DNA of 37,031 nucleotides from Chloroflexota bacterium (GTDB taxonomy: Bacteria > Chloroflexota > Dehalococcoidia > Bin125): contig JAPPNI010000015.1 in assembly GCA_028873865.1 (NCBI GenBank), positions 275,294 through 312,324 on the forward strand, in the 5' to 3' direction. Shown here one piece after another: positions 1-7,938 of this stretch. The notes under the pieces are model-generated. The model saw only the letters and a list, made by a program, of their open reading frames with translations, was not told where the DNA came from and did not search any database. Every line of letters begins with the position of its first letter. The first letter of the stretch is position 1. A program made the translations under genes and the position numbers.

Positions 1-359
1 CGCGTCCGGCGGAGCCGATCGAGGTCTGGTTCGGCGGCGGGCACGACCGCCAGCTGCGCCGCACGGCCAGGATCGGCGACGGCTGGTTCCCCGTCGGTCC
101 GCCCAACGCCGACTCGGCCGCGATGGTCGAGGCCCTGCGCGGCTACCTCGCCGACAACGGCCGCGACCCGGACGGCTTCCCGATGGAGCCCCAGGCCCAG
201 TTCCGCGGCGGAAACCCGGAGCTCTGGGTCTCGCACGCCCAGAAATGGGCCGAGCTCGGAGCCACGGCAATCTCGATCGCCACGATGAACGCCGGCCTGC
301 CCGACATCGACGCCCACATCGAAGCAGTCCGCGAGTACCGAGAGGCGGTCACGGCCTAA
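1..359 (+). CDS. LLM-class flavin/F420-dependent oxidoreductase, C-terminal part (5' end outside window)
   Basis: The gene enters from the left edge; the first complete codon is at base 3, and about 118 C-terminal residues are visible up to the TAA at 357-359. The segment beginning 'EVWFGGG' followed by '[12 protein letters not shown]' is the late beta-strand and 'a-r-x-a-D-G-W' region of luciferase-like TIM-barrel oxidoreductases. The rest, with '[11 protein letters not shown]' and a final helix '[10 protein letters not shown]', is the usual family ending. Whether the cofactor is F420 or FMN cannot be told because the N-terminal half is missing. Its stop overlaps the stop of the convergent gpmA gene in the shared sequence CTAA (356-359). 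Family assignment is firm; substrate unknown. Confidence 0.8.
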   Translation, partial: RPAEPIEVWFGGGHDRQLRRTARIGDGWFPVGPPNADSAAMVEALRGYLADNGRDPDGFPMEPQAQFRGGNPELWVSHAQKWAELGATAISIATMNAGLPDIDAHIEAVREYREAVTA

Positions 360-1126
360 GAAGAACGGCCCTGCGCCGCGACCGCCGCAGCCGCCTCGGC
401 GGCGGCCGCCTCACCGGCCAGATAGCGGCGCTCGACCACCCGCAGCCCGGCGTCGAGCGTGTAGGCGAGCGGCATCCCGGTAGGGATGTTGAGTTCGACG
501 ATCTCCTCATCGGAGATCGACTCAAGGTGCTTGACGATCGCCCGGATGCTGTTGCCATGCGCCGCGATCAGCAGTCGCTGACCGCCCTGCAGAGCGGGCG
601 CGATCTCCGACTCCCAGCAGGGCAGCACGCGCTCCAGGGTGAGCTTGAGCGACTCGGCGGCGGGCAAATCCGCCGCCGGAATCCGCGAGTAGCGGCGGTC
701 GAAGCGGGGGTGATCGGGATGCTCGTGATCGAGCACCGGCGGCGGGATGTCATAGGAGCGTCGCCAGATCCGGACCTGCTCCTCACCATGCTGTGCCGCC
801 GTCTCGGACTTGTTCAGACCCTGCAGTCCGCCGTAGTGACGCTCGTTCAGACGCCAGTCGCGCTGGACCGGCAGCCACGAGGCGTCGAGCTCGTCAAGGA
901 TGATCCACAGCGTGTGGATCGCGCGCCTGAGCACCGAGGTCCAGGCCGCGTCGAACTCGATGCCCGCCTCACGGATCTGCTGCCCCGCGCTGTGCGCCTC
1001 GGCCACGCCCTGCTCGGTCAGCGGCACGTCAATCCAGCCGGTGAAGCGGTTCTCAAGGTTCCACTGGCTCTGCCCGTGGCGGACGAGCACCAGATTGGCG
1101 GCGGGCGAGTCGGCCGACATGCGCAC
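356..1126 (-). CDS. gpmA: 2,3-bisphosphoglycerate-dependent phosphoglycerate mutase
   Basis: This enzyme interconverts 3- and 2-phosphoglycerate in glycolysis and gluconeogenesis. The 256-residue protein has the histidine phosphatase signature 'LVRHGQS' (residues 13-19) with the phospho-accepting His17. It also has '[15 protein letters not shown]', '[13 protein letters not shown]' and, near the C-terminus, '[17 protein letters not shown]' with the second catalytic His, all diagnostic of dPGM rather than the general phosphatase branch. Length matches the family (about 250). Two starts are possible: GTG at 1126, with AGGG six bases upstream, or ATG at 1120. The GTG is preferred for spacing. It diverges from the HIT gene across 43 bases and converges on the LLM gene. 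Confidence 0.93.
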   Translation of the reverse strand: MRMSADSPAANLVLVRHGQSQWNLENRFTGWIDVPLTEQGVAEAHSAGQQIREAGIEFDAAWTSVLRRAIHTLWIILDELDASWLPVQRDWRLNERHYGGLQGLNKSETAAQHGEEQVRIWRRSYDIPPPVLDHEHPDHPRFDRRYSRIPAADLPAAESLKLTLERVLPCWESEIAPALQGGQRLLIAAHGNSIRAIVKHLESISDEEIVELNIPTGMPLAYTLDAGLRVVERRYLAGEAAAAEAAAAVAAQGRSS

Positions 1127-1169
1127 AGGCTACCCTGCGCTTGCCGGAAATCAGGTCGGAGGAGGTGCC

Positions 1170-1532
1170 GTGACTGACCCGGAGCGCTCGTCGGACACCG
1201 TCTTCGGCGCCATCGTCCGCGGCGAGATCCCCGCCGACATCGTCTACGAGGACGAACACTGCATCGCCTTCCGCGACCTCAATCCGCAGGCGCCGACGCA
1301 CGTGCTCGTGATCCCGCGCGCCGGGATCAGCGGACTACAGGAGGCCGACCGGGCCGAGGCGTCGCTATTGGGACACCTGATGCAGGCGGCGCAGACCGTG
1401 GCCCGCCAGGAGGGGCTGGAGGAGCAGGGCTGGAGAGTGGTGGTCAACGTGGGCGAGGACGCCGGGCAGACGGTGGCGCATCTGCACCTGCACGTGCTCG
1501 GCGGCCGCAGGCTCAGCTGGCCTCCGGGCTGA
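1170..1532 (+). CDS. HIT family protein (HinT-like purine nucleoside phosphoramidase)
   Basis: This is a 120-residue histidine-triad protein. It opens with 'DTVFGAIVRGEIPADIVYEDE', continues with 'HVLVIPRAGISGL', and ends with the triad motif 'HLHLHVLGG', whose histidines bind and cleave nucleotide phosphoramidates or AMP-lysine in the HinT group. GTG at 1170 is chosen because GGAGGAGG lies at 1158-1165. Longer in-frame starts would run antisense to gpmA and add sequence unrelated to the HIT family. The stop lies 17 bases before livG, so it may be the first gene of the transporter operon. The substrate in the cell is not known. Confidence 0.92.
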   Translation: MTDPERSSDTVFGAIVRGEIPADIVYEDEHCIAFRDLNPQAPTHVLVIPRAGISGLQEADRAEASLLGHLMQAAQTVARQEGLEEQGWRVVVNVGEDAGQTVAHLHLHVLGGRRLSWPPG

Positions 1533-1549
1533 GGCGCTGAGATCAGTCG

Positions 1550-2320
1550 ATGGAGGCGCTGCTCGAGGTTCGCGAGCTGGACAAGCGCTTCGGCGGTCTG
1601 CGCGCCTGCGATCGGGCGACGTTCGAGATCGAGAGCGGCAAGATCGCCGGGATGATCGGCCCGAACGGCGCCGGCAAGACAACGGCCTTCAACTGCGTGG
1701 CCGGGTTCCTCAAGCCCGACGGCGGGCAGGTCCGCTTCGCCGGCGAGGACGTCACCGGTCTGCCGCCGCATCGGATGTTCGATCGGGGGCTGGTGCGGAC
1801 CTTCCAGATCCCGCAGGGGCTGGAGACGATGACGGTGCTGGAGAACCTGATGCTGGCCGGCGAGGAGCAGTCGGGCGAGGCGGCCTGGATGAACTGGCTG
1901 CTGCCGGGGCAGGTGCGCCGCGAGGAGGAGCGCCTCGAGGCGCGCGCGCACGAGGTGCTGGAGCAGACCCAGCTGGGCCACCAGGCCTACATCCGCGCGG
2001 GGGCGCTCTCGGGCGGTCAGCGCAAGCTGCTGGAGCTGGCCCGGGCGCTGATGGCCGAGCCGAAGATGATCCTGCTGGACGAGCCGAGCGCAGGAGTCAA
2101 TCCGGCGCTGATCGTGCGGCTCTCAGAGCACATCCGCGACTTGCGCGAGCGGCTGGGCCTGACCTTCCTGATCATCGAGCACAACCTCGACTTCGTCCGC
2201 CAGCTCTGCGATCCGGTGGTGGTGATGGCGCAGGGACGGGTGCTCGACGTGGGCGCGCCCGACGACGTGCTGGCTAACCCCGAGGTCCAGGCCGCCTACC
2301 TGAGCGGACAACGCCGGTGA
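1550..2320 (+). CDS. livG: Branched-chain amino-acid-type ABC transporter ATP-binding protein (LivG-like)
   Basis: This 256-residue cytoplasmic ATPase belongs to a HAAT-family importer. Walker A is 'GPNGAGKT' at residues 37-44, the ABC signature is 'LSGGQRKLLELARALM', and Walker B is 'ILLDEPSAG'. The LivG-type features 'RTFQIPQGLETMTVLENLM' and 'LIIEHNLDFV' are present. The gene is followed by livF with a GTGA overlap (start 2317, stop 2318-2320), so translation is probably coupled. Family membership is certain; the 'branched-chain amino acid' label is only the family default, as HAAT importers also carry amides, urea and small organic acids. Confidence 0.93.
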   Translation: MEALLEVRELDKRFGGLRACDRATFEIESGKIAGMIGPNGAGKTTAFNCVAGFLKPDGGQVRFAGEDVTGLPPHRMFDRGLVRTFQIPQGLETMTVLENLMLAGEEQSGEAAWMNWLLPGQVRREEERLEARAHEVLEQTQLGHQAYIRAGALSGGQRKLLELARALMAEPKMILLDEPSAGVNPALIVRLSEHIRDLRERLGLTFLIIEHNLDFVRQLCDPVVVMAQGRVLDVGAPDDVLANPEVQAAYLSGQRR

Positions 2321-3114
2321 CGAATCAGGAAGACGGGCAGTCACAGGCGGCGACGGGCGAGCGCCAGCCGTTCCTCCAGGTGGAGGGCTTCAGCGGTGGC
2401 TACGTTGACGGGATCGACATCATCCACGACGTCGGGCTGGAGCTTTACCGGGACGAGATCCTGACGATCATCGGTCCCAACGGCGCCGGGAAGTCGACGC
2501 TGCTCAAGGCGATCGTGGGGGCGCTGCCGTTCGAGCGCGGGCGGCGCAGCTTCCAGGGCGAGGACGTCAGCGGCTGGCCAACGCCGCGGATGATCGCAGC
2601 CGGAATCGGCTACGTGCCGCAGGTCGACAACGTGTTCACCTCGCTCTCGATCCGCGAGAACCTCGAGATGGGCGGTTACATGAGGCGCAGCGGTCTGCAG
2701 CAGCGGATCAGCGAGGTGCTGTCGATGTTCCCCGATCTCGAACACCGACCGGGCGAGCGGGCCAGCCGGCTCTCGGGCGGTCAGCGGCAGATGCTGGCGA
2801 TGGCCCGGGCGCTGATGCTGGATCCGGTGATGCTCTGCCTGGACGAGCCGACGGCGGCGCTCGCGCCGGCGACGCGGGGAGAGCTGTTCGCGCGCATCTA
2901 CCGGATCCACTTGTCTGGCGTGGGCATCCTGATGGTCGAACAGAACGCGACCGAGGCGCTGGTCTGGTCGGACCGCGGGGTGGTAATGGTCGACGGCGAG
3001 AAGGCGCTGGAGGGCAGCGGCACCGAGATGCTGACCAGCCCGGAGGTCGGCCGCGCCTTCCTCGGCCAGACCGAGGGCGAGGGCTTCGCGATTGAAGAGG
3101 GGAGCGGGCCATAG
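2317..3114 (+). CDS. livF: Branched-chain amino-acid-type ABC transporter ATP-binding protein (LivF-like)
   Basis: This is the second ATPase of the importer, 265 residues. About 20 polar residues precede the ABC domain. Walker A 'GPNGAGKS' is at 53-60, the signature is 'LSGGQRQMLAMARALM', and Walker B 'CLDEPTAAL' is followed by 'ILMVEQNATEAL', which is typical of LivF. The start is GTG at 2317, overlapping the livG stop. The stop TAG (3112-3114) overlaps the proposed AUA start of livH (3111-3113) in the sequence ATAG. It pairs with LivG in the transporter's nucleotide-binding dimer. Confidence 0.93.
   Translation: MTNQEDGQSQAATGERQPFLQVEGFSGGYVDGIDIIHDVGLELYRDEILTIIGPNGAGKSTLLKAIVGALPFERGRRSFQGEDVSGWPTPRMIAAGIGYVPQVDNVFTSLSIRENLEMGGYMRRSGLQQRISEVLSMFPDLEHRPGERASRLSGGQRQMLAMARALMLDPVMLCLDEPTAALAPATRGELFARIYRIHLSGVGILMVEQNATEALVWSDRGVVMVDGEKALEGSGTEMLTSPEVGRAFLGQTEGEGFAIEEGSGP
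3097..3104 (+). promoter_or_regulatory. Strong Shine-Dalgarno that decides the livH start
   Basis: The purine tract GAGGGGAG lies inside the end of livF, six bases before the ATA triplet at 3111. No ATG, GTG or TTG follows it at a usable distance; the first ATG in the livH frame is 63 bases further on. The spacing is what a normal start at 3111 would need. Confidence 0.6.
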
Positions 3115-4025
3115 AAATCGCGCAACTGGTCACGGTCGGGATCATCGTCGGCTCGATCATCGCGCTCGGCGCGATGGGCCTGACGCTGGTCTTCGGAGTG
3201 CTGGGGATCGCCGACTTCGCGCACGGCGACAAGATGGGCTGGGGCATGTTCCTGGCCTTCTTCATCGTCTCGTCGGAGGGCGCGAACCTGGGCTTCGCCG
3301 GCGGACGCTTCGGCTCGCTCTCCTTCGGCTGGGGTCTGATCGTCGGTCTGCTGGTGGCGATGATCGGCGTGGCGCTGATCTCGGTGGTGCTGGAGCGGCT
3401 GGTCTTCCGGCGGCTGCGGGTCTCGGGCGGTGGCTTCTTCGTCTTCGCCATCGCCTCGCTCGGCATGTCGATCATGCTGCGCGCAATGATCCAGCTGATC
3501 TGGGGTCCGTCCAACTTCCGCTACACGCCGGGCATCCACCCGGCGGTCGAGGTCTTGGGGGGGATCAAGGTCAAGCCCGATCATTTCTTCATCGTCGGAG
3601 TCACGATCCTGGCGGCGGTGCTGCTCTACTGGTTGCTCTACCGGACCAGGTTCGGCAAGGCCATGCGCGCCACGGCCGACAATCCCGGGCTGGCCGAGGC
3701 GTCGGGGATCGACACGGACCGGATCCGGGTGGGCACCTGGATCATCGCCGGGATCCTGGGCGCGTTGGCCGGAGTGATGCTGGGTCTGCAGGCTGAGGTC
3801 CGCTTCGACGCCGGCTTCCGCCTGCTGCTGCCGCTGTTCGCCGCCGTGATCCTGGGCGGGATCGGCAATCCCTGGGGCGCGCTGATCGGCGGGCTGACGG
3901 TCGGCATCGCGCAGGAGGTCTCGACGCAGTGGATCAACACGGGACTCAAGCCGGGCATCCCGTTCGTGATCGTGATCGTCGTGCTGCTCTTGCGGCCTCG
4001 CGGTCTGTTCGGACAACAGCGATGA
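3111..4025 (+). CDS. livH: Branched-chain amino-acid-type ABC transporter permease (LivH-like), apparent AUA start
   Basis: This inner-membrane permease has about eight hydrophobic segments. It carries the LivH hallmarks 'GLTLVFGVLGIADFAHGD', 'GKAMRATADNPGLAEASGID' and the C-terminal 'AVILGGIGNPWGALIGG'. The open frame runs from just after a TGA at 3093-3095. Its only ATG in the N-terminal region (3174) would cut the first membrane helix in half. Beginning at ATA 3111 restores 'AQLVTVGIIVGSIIALGAMGL', matching the usual LivH N-terminus, and gives 304 residues, close to the family's 290-310. The ATA sits six bases after a strong ribosome-binding site. Either AUA is used as a start, or the base is a sequence error or mutation. 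Function is confident; the start is not. Confidence 0.85.
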   Translation: MEIAQLVTVGIIVGSIIALGAMGLTLVFGVLGIADFAHGDKMGWGMFLAFFIVSSEGANLGFAGGRFGSLSFGWGLIVGLLVAMIGVALISVVLERLVFRRLRVSGGGFFVFAIASLGMSIMLRAMIQLIWGPSNFRYTPGIHPAVEVLGGIKVKPDHFFIVGVTILAAVLLYWLLYRTRFGKAMRATADNPGLAEASGIDTDRIRVGTWIIAGILGALAGVMLGLQAEVRFDAGFRLLLPLFAAVILGGIGNPWGALIGGLTVGIAQEVSTQWINTGLKPGIPFVIVIVVLLLRPRGLFGQQR

Positions 4026-4037
4026 GGGCACGTTGAT

Positions 4038-5084
4038 ATGGAGCACCTGATCGTCACTCTGGTCACGTTCGATGGGGCCGTCAACTGGACGGTGGGCTTC
4101 CTGACGACGGTGGCGATCTTCGCGATCCTGGCGCTGGCGCTGAACATCCAGTGGAGCGTCGGCATCCTCAACTTCGGCGTGGCGGCGTTCTTCATGGTGG
4201 GCGCGTACGTCTCGGCGGTGCTGACCCTGCCCGCGCCGGAGGGACTGGAGTCCTACGTGGCCGGCTGGGGCATCCCGATCCCGCTGGGCTGGCTGTTCGC
4301 GATGGTGGCCGGGGCGGTGCTGGCGATCCTGCTGGGCATCCCCACGCTGCGGCTGCGCGACGATTTCCTCGCGATCGCAACGATCGGCGTGGCGGCGATC
4401 CTACGCAGCATCGCCAACTCGGTCGAGGGCCTGGTCAATCGCAGCCGCGGACTGAACGGGGTCGACGGGTTCCTCGAGGACCAGGTGCAGGGCGGCGACT
4501 ACCGCTGGGTCGAGCTGGCGATCGCGCTGGTCGTCCTGCTGGCCGTCTACTGGCTGGTCTCGCGGGCGACGGCGTCGCCCTGGGGCCGCGCGCTGCGCGC
4601 GATCCGCGACAACGAGGACACGGCCAGGGCGTCGGGCAAGAACACGGTCCGTTTCCGCATGGGTGCATTCATCCTGGGCGCGATGCTGATGGGCTTGGCG
4701 GGGGCGATCTACGCGCACCGAAGCGGGACAATCTCGCCGCTGACCTTCTCGGATCTGCTGGGAACGTTCTTCGTCTGGACGATGCTGATCGTGGGCGGCA
4801 GCGGGAATCACCGGGGCGCAGTGCTGGGCGCGGTCGTGGTCGGCTTCTTCTGGTTCGGTACGCCGCTAATCCAGGAGAGCTTGCCCGACTGGCTGGGCAG
4901 CCGCGTCTTCCAGGTGCGGCAGTTGCTGATCGGCCTGTTGATTGTGGTCTTCCTGCTCTGGCGTCCGCAGGGTCTGCTGGCCGAGCGGGATCGGGTCAGC
5001 CGGTTCGTGTCGGAAGGTCCGGACGATCGATCGGATGGGGCCGGTTCGATCTGGCAGCGGCTGCGAAGCGCGGTCTCGCGTTGA
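4038..5084 (+). CDS. livM: Branched-chain amino-acid-type ABC transporter permease (LivM-like)
   Basis: This is the second permease subunit, 348 residues. It has an N-terminal hydrophobic stretch 'ILALALNIQWSVGILNFGVAAF', then 'LRLRDDFLAIATIGVAAILR', the cytoplasmic coupling loop 'GRALRAIRDNEDTARASGKN', and the terminal 'LLIGLLIVVFLLWRPQGLL', all typical of LivM. ATG at 4038 is 12 bases after the livH stop, with GAGGG about 10 bases upstream. A polar C-terminal tail of about 35 residues follows the last helix. It ends 17 bases before the stop of the convergent SBP gene; no hairpin terminator was seen in that gap. Confidence 0.93.
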   Translation: MEHLIVTLVTFDGAVNWTVGFLTTVAIFAILALALNIQWSVGILNFGVAAFFMVGAYVSAVLTLPAPEGLESYVAGWGIPIPLGWLFAMVAGAVLAILLGIPTLRLRDDFLAIATIGVAAILRSIANSVEGLVNRSRGLNGVDGFLEDQVQGGDYRWVELAIALVVLLAVYWLVSRATASPWGRALRAIRDNEDTARASGKNTVRFRMGAFILGAMLMGLAGAIYAHRSGTISPLTFSDLLGTFFVWTMLIVGGSGNHRGAVLGAVVVGFFWFGTPLIQESLPDWLGSRVFQVRQLLIGLLIVVFLLWRPQGLLAERDRVSRFVSEGPDDRSDGAGSIWQRLRSAVSR

Positions 5085-5101
5085 GCCAGACGAATCGGCT
5101 G

Positions 5102-6559
5102 CTAGGGCGTGAGCTTGATGGGGATTCGGCGCAGGATTTCGACCTCTCCATCGGCGGTGAACTGCCAGACGCCGATGGTGAAGTGGGTGATGTCGCCGCG
5201 CTCGTCCCAGTCGAGACTGGAGACCGCGCCCTCGTAGTCGATCTCGCGGCCATCGCGCAGCGCGTCCAGCGCCTGAGCGAGTTCGGCGGCGGTCAGCTTG
5301 ATCCCTTGCCCGTTGCTGATCTGTCGGAGCTGGTCGCGGATCGCGGGGCCGTCGGTCGACCAGGCGGCCTGTGCGGCGAGGGCCAACGAGATCGTCGCGT
5401 CATAGACGGAGGGCACGTAGGAGACGTTGGCCGGCGGCTGTTGGCCCCACATGGCGGTGTAGCCGTCGATGAAGAACCCGGCCGATTCGGTCGTTTCGCC
5501 GAGGGTCGGTGCGGTGCCGATCAGACCGGTGGCGATGTCAGGGCCGAGGGCGTCGAAGAGGCTGCGGCTCTGCCCGCAGTCGCCGAGCAGGAAGCGGTCG
5601 AACGAACCGCTTTGCAGCGATTCGCCGATCAGCGTGGCGGCCTCGCTCCAGCATCCGAGGACCAGCAGAAGGGTTGCGCCGAAGTCGACCGCCTGGCGGA
5701 TCTCGGGCAGGTAGGAAGCTCCGTTGACGTGATCGATCGGGAGCGCGATCGATTCGGCGGTCGAGCTGCGCAGGACTTCGTCGGCCAGTCCCTTGCCCCA
5801 GGCGTCGTCGCGGTGGAGGATCGCGATTCGCTGATGTTCCTGCTCCTGGGCCAGGTCGGCCAGCACGGCTCCCTGGCCGGCGCCGTCGGAGGGGGAGGTG
5901 CGGAAGAAGAAGTCGCCGGGGTCCGCGTCGGTCAGGGCGGGCGAGGTCGCCGATGGGCTGATGGTGGGGATGCGCAGCGGGTTGGAGATGTGCTCGGAGA
6001 TGATCAATGAGGTGGAGCTGAAGGTCGGGCCGACGAACGCGTGGACACCCTCTTCCTCGACCAATCTCCGAGCCGAGGCGATGATGAACTCCTCGTCGAG
6101 ATTGAAGTCCGCGATGATCCCGACGACGGGGCGTCCAAAGACGCCGCCGGCGGCGTTGACGTGGGCGATCGCGAGTTTGAACGCCCGGCGGCGGTCGACG
6201 GCCGCTCCGTGGACGGTCTGCAGGAGCGCGATCTTGAGCGGTTCTACGCTCGTTGCCGCTTCGGAGAGGCGGATCGAAGTGCTGTGGCGCCAGCGGCCGA
6301 TCTCCGCGCCGGGCTCGAGGAAGCGAGCGTCGGGCGTGATGTAGTCGCCCCAACCGTCGCTGCCGCGTCGTTGCAGGGCGACTTCGGTGCGGCCATCGTC
6401 GAGGGGACGAGCCGCGATCCGCAGCTCGCCGGCCGAGGTCGCTGCGGAAGGGTCATGACCGTCTCCGCTGGCCAGCTGCCATGCGAGGACCGCGATCAGG
6501 GCGACGGCGGTGATCGCGGCGATGAACCTGAAGGGGTGCAGATGTGTGATCAGACGCAA
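5102..6559 (-). CDS. ABC transporter substrate-binding protein (LivJ type) with extra N-terminal domain
   Basis: The protein is 485 residues. After a basic start comes a hydrophobic segment (about residues 10-30, 'FIAAITAVALIAVLAW') without a lipobox Cys, so it is a signal peptide or membrane anchor. Residues about 45-100 form an added module with 'LRIAARPLDDGRTEVALQ' and 'GRWRHSTSIRL'. The periplasmic binding domain starts near 107 ('EPLKIALLQ') and has 'AGGVFGRPV', 'ISPSATSPALT' and 'AWGKGLADEVL'. TTG at 6559 is chosen because GGAG lies seven bases upstream (plus-strand CTCC 6567-6570); starts further upstream would overlap the preceding SBP gene. It is the last gene of the minus-strand SBP operon, 28 bases after its neighbour. 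Confidence 0.85.
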   Translation of the reverse strand: MRLITHLHPFRFIAAITAVALIAVLAWQLASGDGHDPSAATSAGELRIAARPLDDGRTEVALQRRGSDGWGDYITPDARFLEPGAEIGRWRHSTSIRLSEAATSVEPLKIALLQTVHGAAVDRRRAFKLAIAHVNAAGGVFGRPVVGIIADFNLDEEFIIASARRLVEEEGVHAFVGPTFSSTSLIISEHISNPLRIPTISPSATSPALTDADPGDFFFRTSPSDGAGQGAVLADLAQEQEHQRIAILHRDDAWGKGLADEVLRSSTAESIALPIDHVNGASYLPEIRQAVDFGATLLLVLGCWSEAATLIGESLQSGSFDRFLLGDCGQSRSLFDALGPDIATGLIGTAPTLGETTESAGFFIDGYTAMWGQQPPANVSYVPSVYDATISLALAAQAAWSTDGPAIRDQLRQISNGQGIKLTAAELAQALDALRDGREIDYEGAVSSLDWDERGDITHFTIGVWQFTADGEVEILRRIPIKLTP

Positions 6560-6587
6560 CTCAACGCTCCGATCGGGTCGCTGGGGC

Positions 6588-7883
6588 TCACTCTCCGTAG
6601 GGGATGACGCCGGTGTCCTCGATACCGCCCTGGGCAGTGAAGCGCCAGATGCCGACATAGCCCCGGGCGAGGTCGCCGTGTTCGTCCCATTCGAGCGATT
6701 GGGCGGCGCCCTCGTAGTCGAGGTCTTCGCCGTTACGGGCGGCTTCAAGGCCGAGTCGGATGCTGCCGATGTCGGCCAGGACGACCTGGCCGGGTGCGCC
6801 GCCTATGCGGCGGAGCTGGTCGCGGATGGCCGCGCCGTCGGTGGAGCCGGCGGCTTCGGCGGCGAGGGCGAAGGCGATGGTCGCGTCGTAGGCCTGCTTG
6901 GTGTAGGGGAAGCCGTAGGGGCGGTCGTACTCATCGATGAACGCGGACTCCCAGAGCAAGGCCGACTCGGTGCCCGGCGCGGTGCCCGGCGCGGTGCCGT
7001 GCATGTCGGCCAGATATTCGGGGCCGATCGCATCGATCAGGCCCGGATTGCGGCTGGTCGGTCCGAAGACGAAGCGCTTGTAGAGTCCATTCTCAATCGA
7101 TTCACGGAGGATGATCGTTCCCTCAGGCACGTAGGCGAGCATGACCAGGGCCTCGGGCTGGTTCTGCAGCGATTGCTGGATCTCGCTGAGGTAGGTGGTC
7201 TGCTGGGGGGTGACGGCGACCTTGACGACCTGTCCGCCCCAGGTCTCGACGAAGGCTTCAGCGAATGAGTCGGCAATGCCCTGCCCCCAGGCGTCGTCGC
7301 GATAGATCACGCCGACGTTGGCGTAGCCCTGCTCGTTGACGAGCTGGGCCAGGGCCGGTCCCTGGACCTTGTCGTTGAGCGTGGCGCGGAAGAGGAAGTC
7401 GTTGTCGGCAGCGACGGCGAGCTGGGGCGAGGATGAGGCAGGCGAGATCTGGGGGACTCGGGCCGGGCCGGTGATGCTCTCGGCGACAGCCAGCGAGTTG
7501 GTGCTGGAGTGGGCGCCGACAATCACGTGCGCGCCCTCGATCTCGATCATGCGGCGCGCTTCTTCGATGGCGATGGTCGGATCGGTGTTGGTGTCGCCGA
7601 TGACGAACTCGACAGGTTGTCCGAAGACACCACCGGCCGCGTTGATGTGCTCGATCGCGAGGAGGAAGCCCTCGCGCATCTCGACGCCGATCTCGGCCAG
7701 TCCGCCGGTGAGGTCGCCGAGGAAGGCGATCTTCAGCGGACCCGGTTCAGCGCTCTGGTGAATCGTCTGTTCAGCGGTTTGTCCCTCAGCCTGGACCTGG
7801 GCTTGCTGCGATTCACTCTCGGAACCACAAGCGACCAGTAGGGCAGTCACGGCCGAGAGGCAGAGGAGCAGGATCAGACGCAT
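6588..7883 (-). CDS. ABC transporter substrate-binding lipoprotein (LivJ type)
   Basis: This is a 431-residue extracytoplasmic receptor of the Peripla_BP_6 (LivJ/HAAT) family. It has a lipoprotein signal peptide 'LILLLCLSAVTALLVAC' with lipid-accepting Cys19, then a Gln/Glu-rich spacer. The two-lobed binding domain begins at 'GPLKIAFLGDLTG', with 'AGGVFGQPVEFVIGDT', 'ISPASSSPQL' and 'WGQGIADSFAE'. The C-terminal motif 'YEGAAQSLEWDEHGD' recurs in all the SBPs here. ATG 7883 is taken as the start; a TTG ten codons upstream adds nothing recognisable. A 12-nt in-frame duplication gives 'GTAPGTAPGT'. It probably docks on the LivHM permease encoded convergently; ligand unknown. Confidence 0.9.
   Translation of the reverse strand: MRLILLLCLSAVTALLVACGSESESQQAQVQAEGQTAEQTIHQSAEPGPLKIAFLGDLTGGLAEIGVEMREGFLLAIEHINAAGGVFGQPVEFVIGDTNTDPTIAIEEARRMIEIEGAHVIVGAHSSTNSLAVAESITGPARVPQISPASSSPQLAVAADNDFLFRATLNDKVQGPALAQLVNEQGYANVGVIYRDDAWGQGIADSFAEAFVETWGGQVVKVAVTPQQTTYLSEIQQSLQNQPEALVMLAYVPEGTIILRESIENGLYKRFVFGPTSRNPGLIDAIGPEYLADMHGTAPGTAPGTESALLWESAFIDEYDRPYGFPYTKQAYDATIAFALAAEAAGSTDGAAIRDQLRRIGGAPGQVVLADIGSIRLGLEAARNGEDLDYEGAAQSLEWDEHGDLARGYVGIWRFTAQGGIEDTGVIPYGE
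6969..6992. repeat. Two-copy 12-nt tandem repeat inside an SBP gene
   Basis: The unit GGTGCCCGGCGC occurs at 6969-6980 and again at 6981-6992, followed by half of a third copy. In the minus-strand protein this repeats the four residues 'APGT'. The sister SBP domains have only one 'GTAP' at this place, so it looks like a recent in-frame slippage. Confidence 0.75.
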
Positions 7884-7938
7884 AGAGAGTCCAGAAGCGA
7901 TTGAAATGATCAACTCGACGTGAGCTTATCCAAAACTC

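Noticed and set aside
900..1169. 90-codon upstream extension of the HIT protein
   Set aside because: It is antisense to gpmA; GTG 1170 with GGAGGAGG gives the normal family length.
5085..5101. Terminator between convergent livM and SBP operons
   Set aside because: The gap is only 17 bases and shows no hairpin or T run.
4151..6010. Long plus-strand open frame (619 codons) across livM and the SBP gene
   Set aside because: It runs in another frame of livM and antisense to the SBP, is Arg/Gly-rich in its first half and shows no domain; it is a GC-rich shadow.
6560..6748. 63-codon upstream extension of the 485-aa SBP
   Set aside because: It overlaps the end of the preceding SBP gene, is Thr/Ser/Pro/Arg-rich, and TTG 6559 has a well-placed GGAG.
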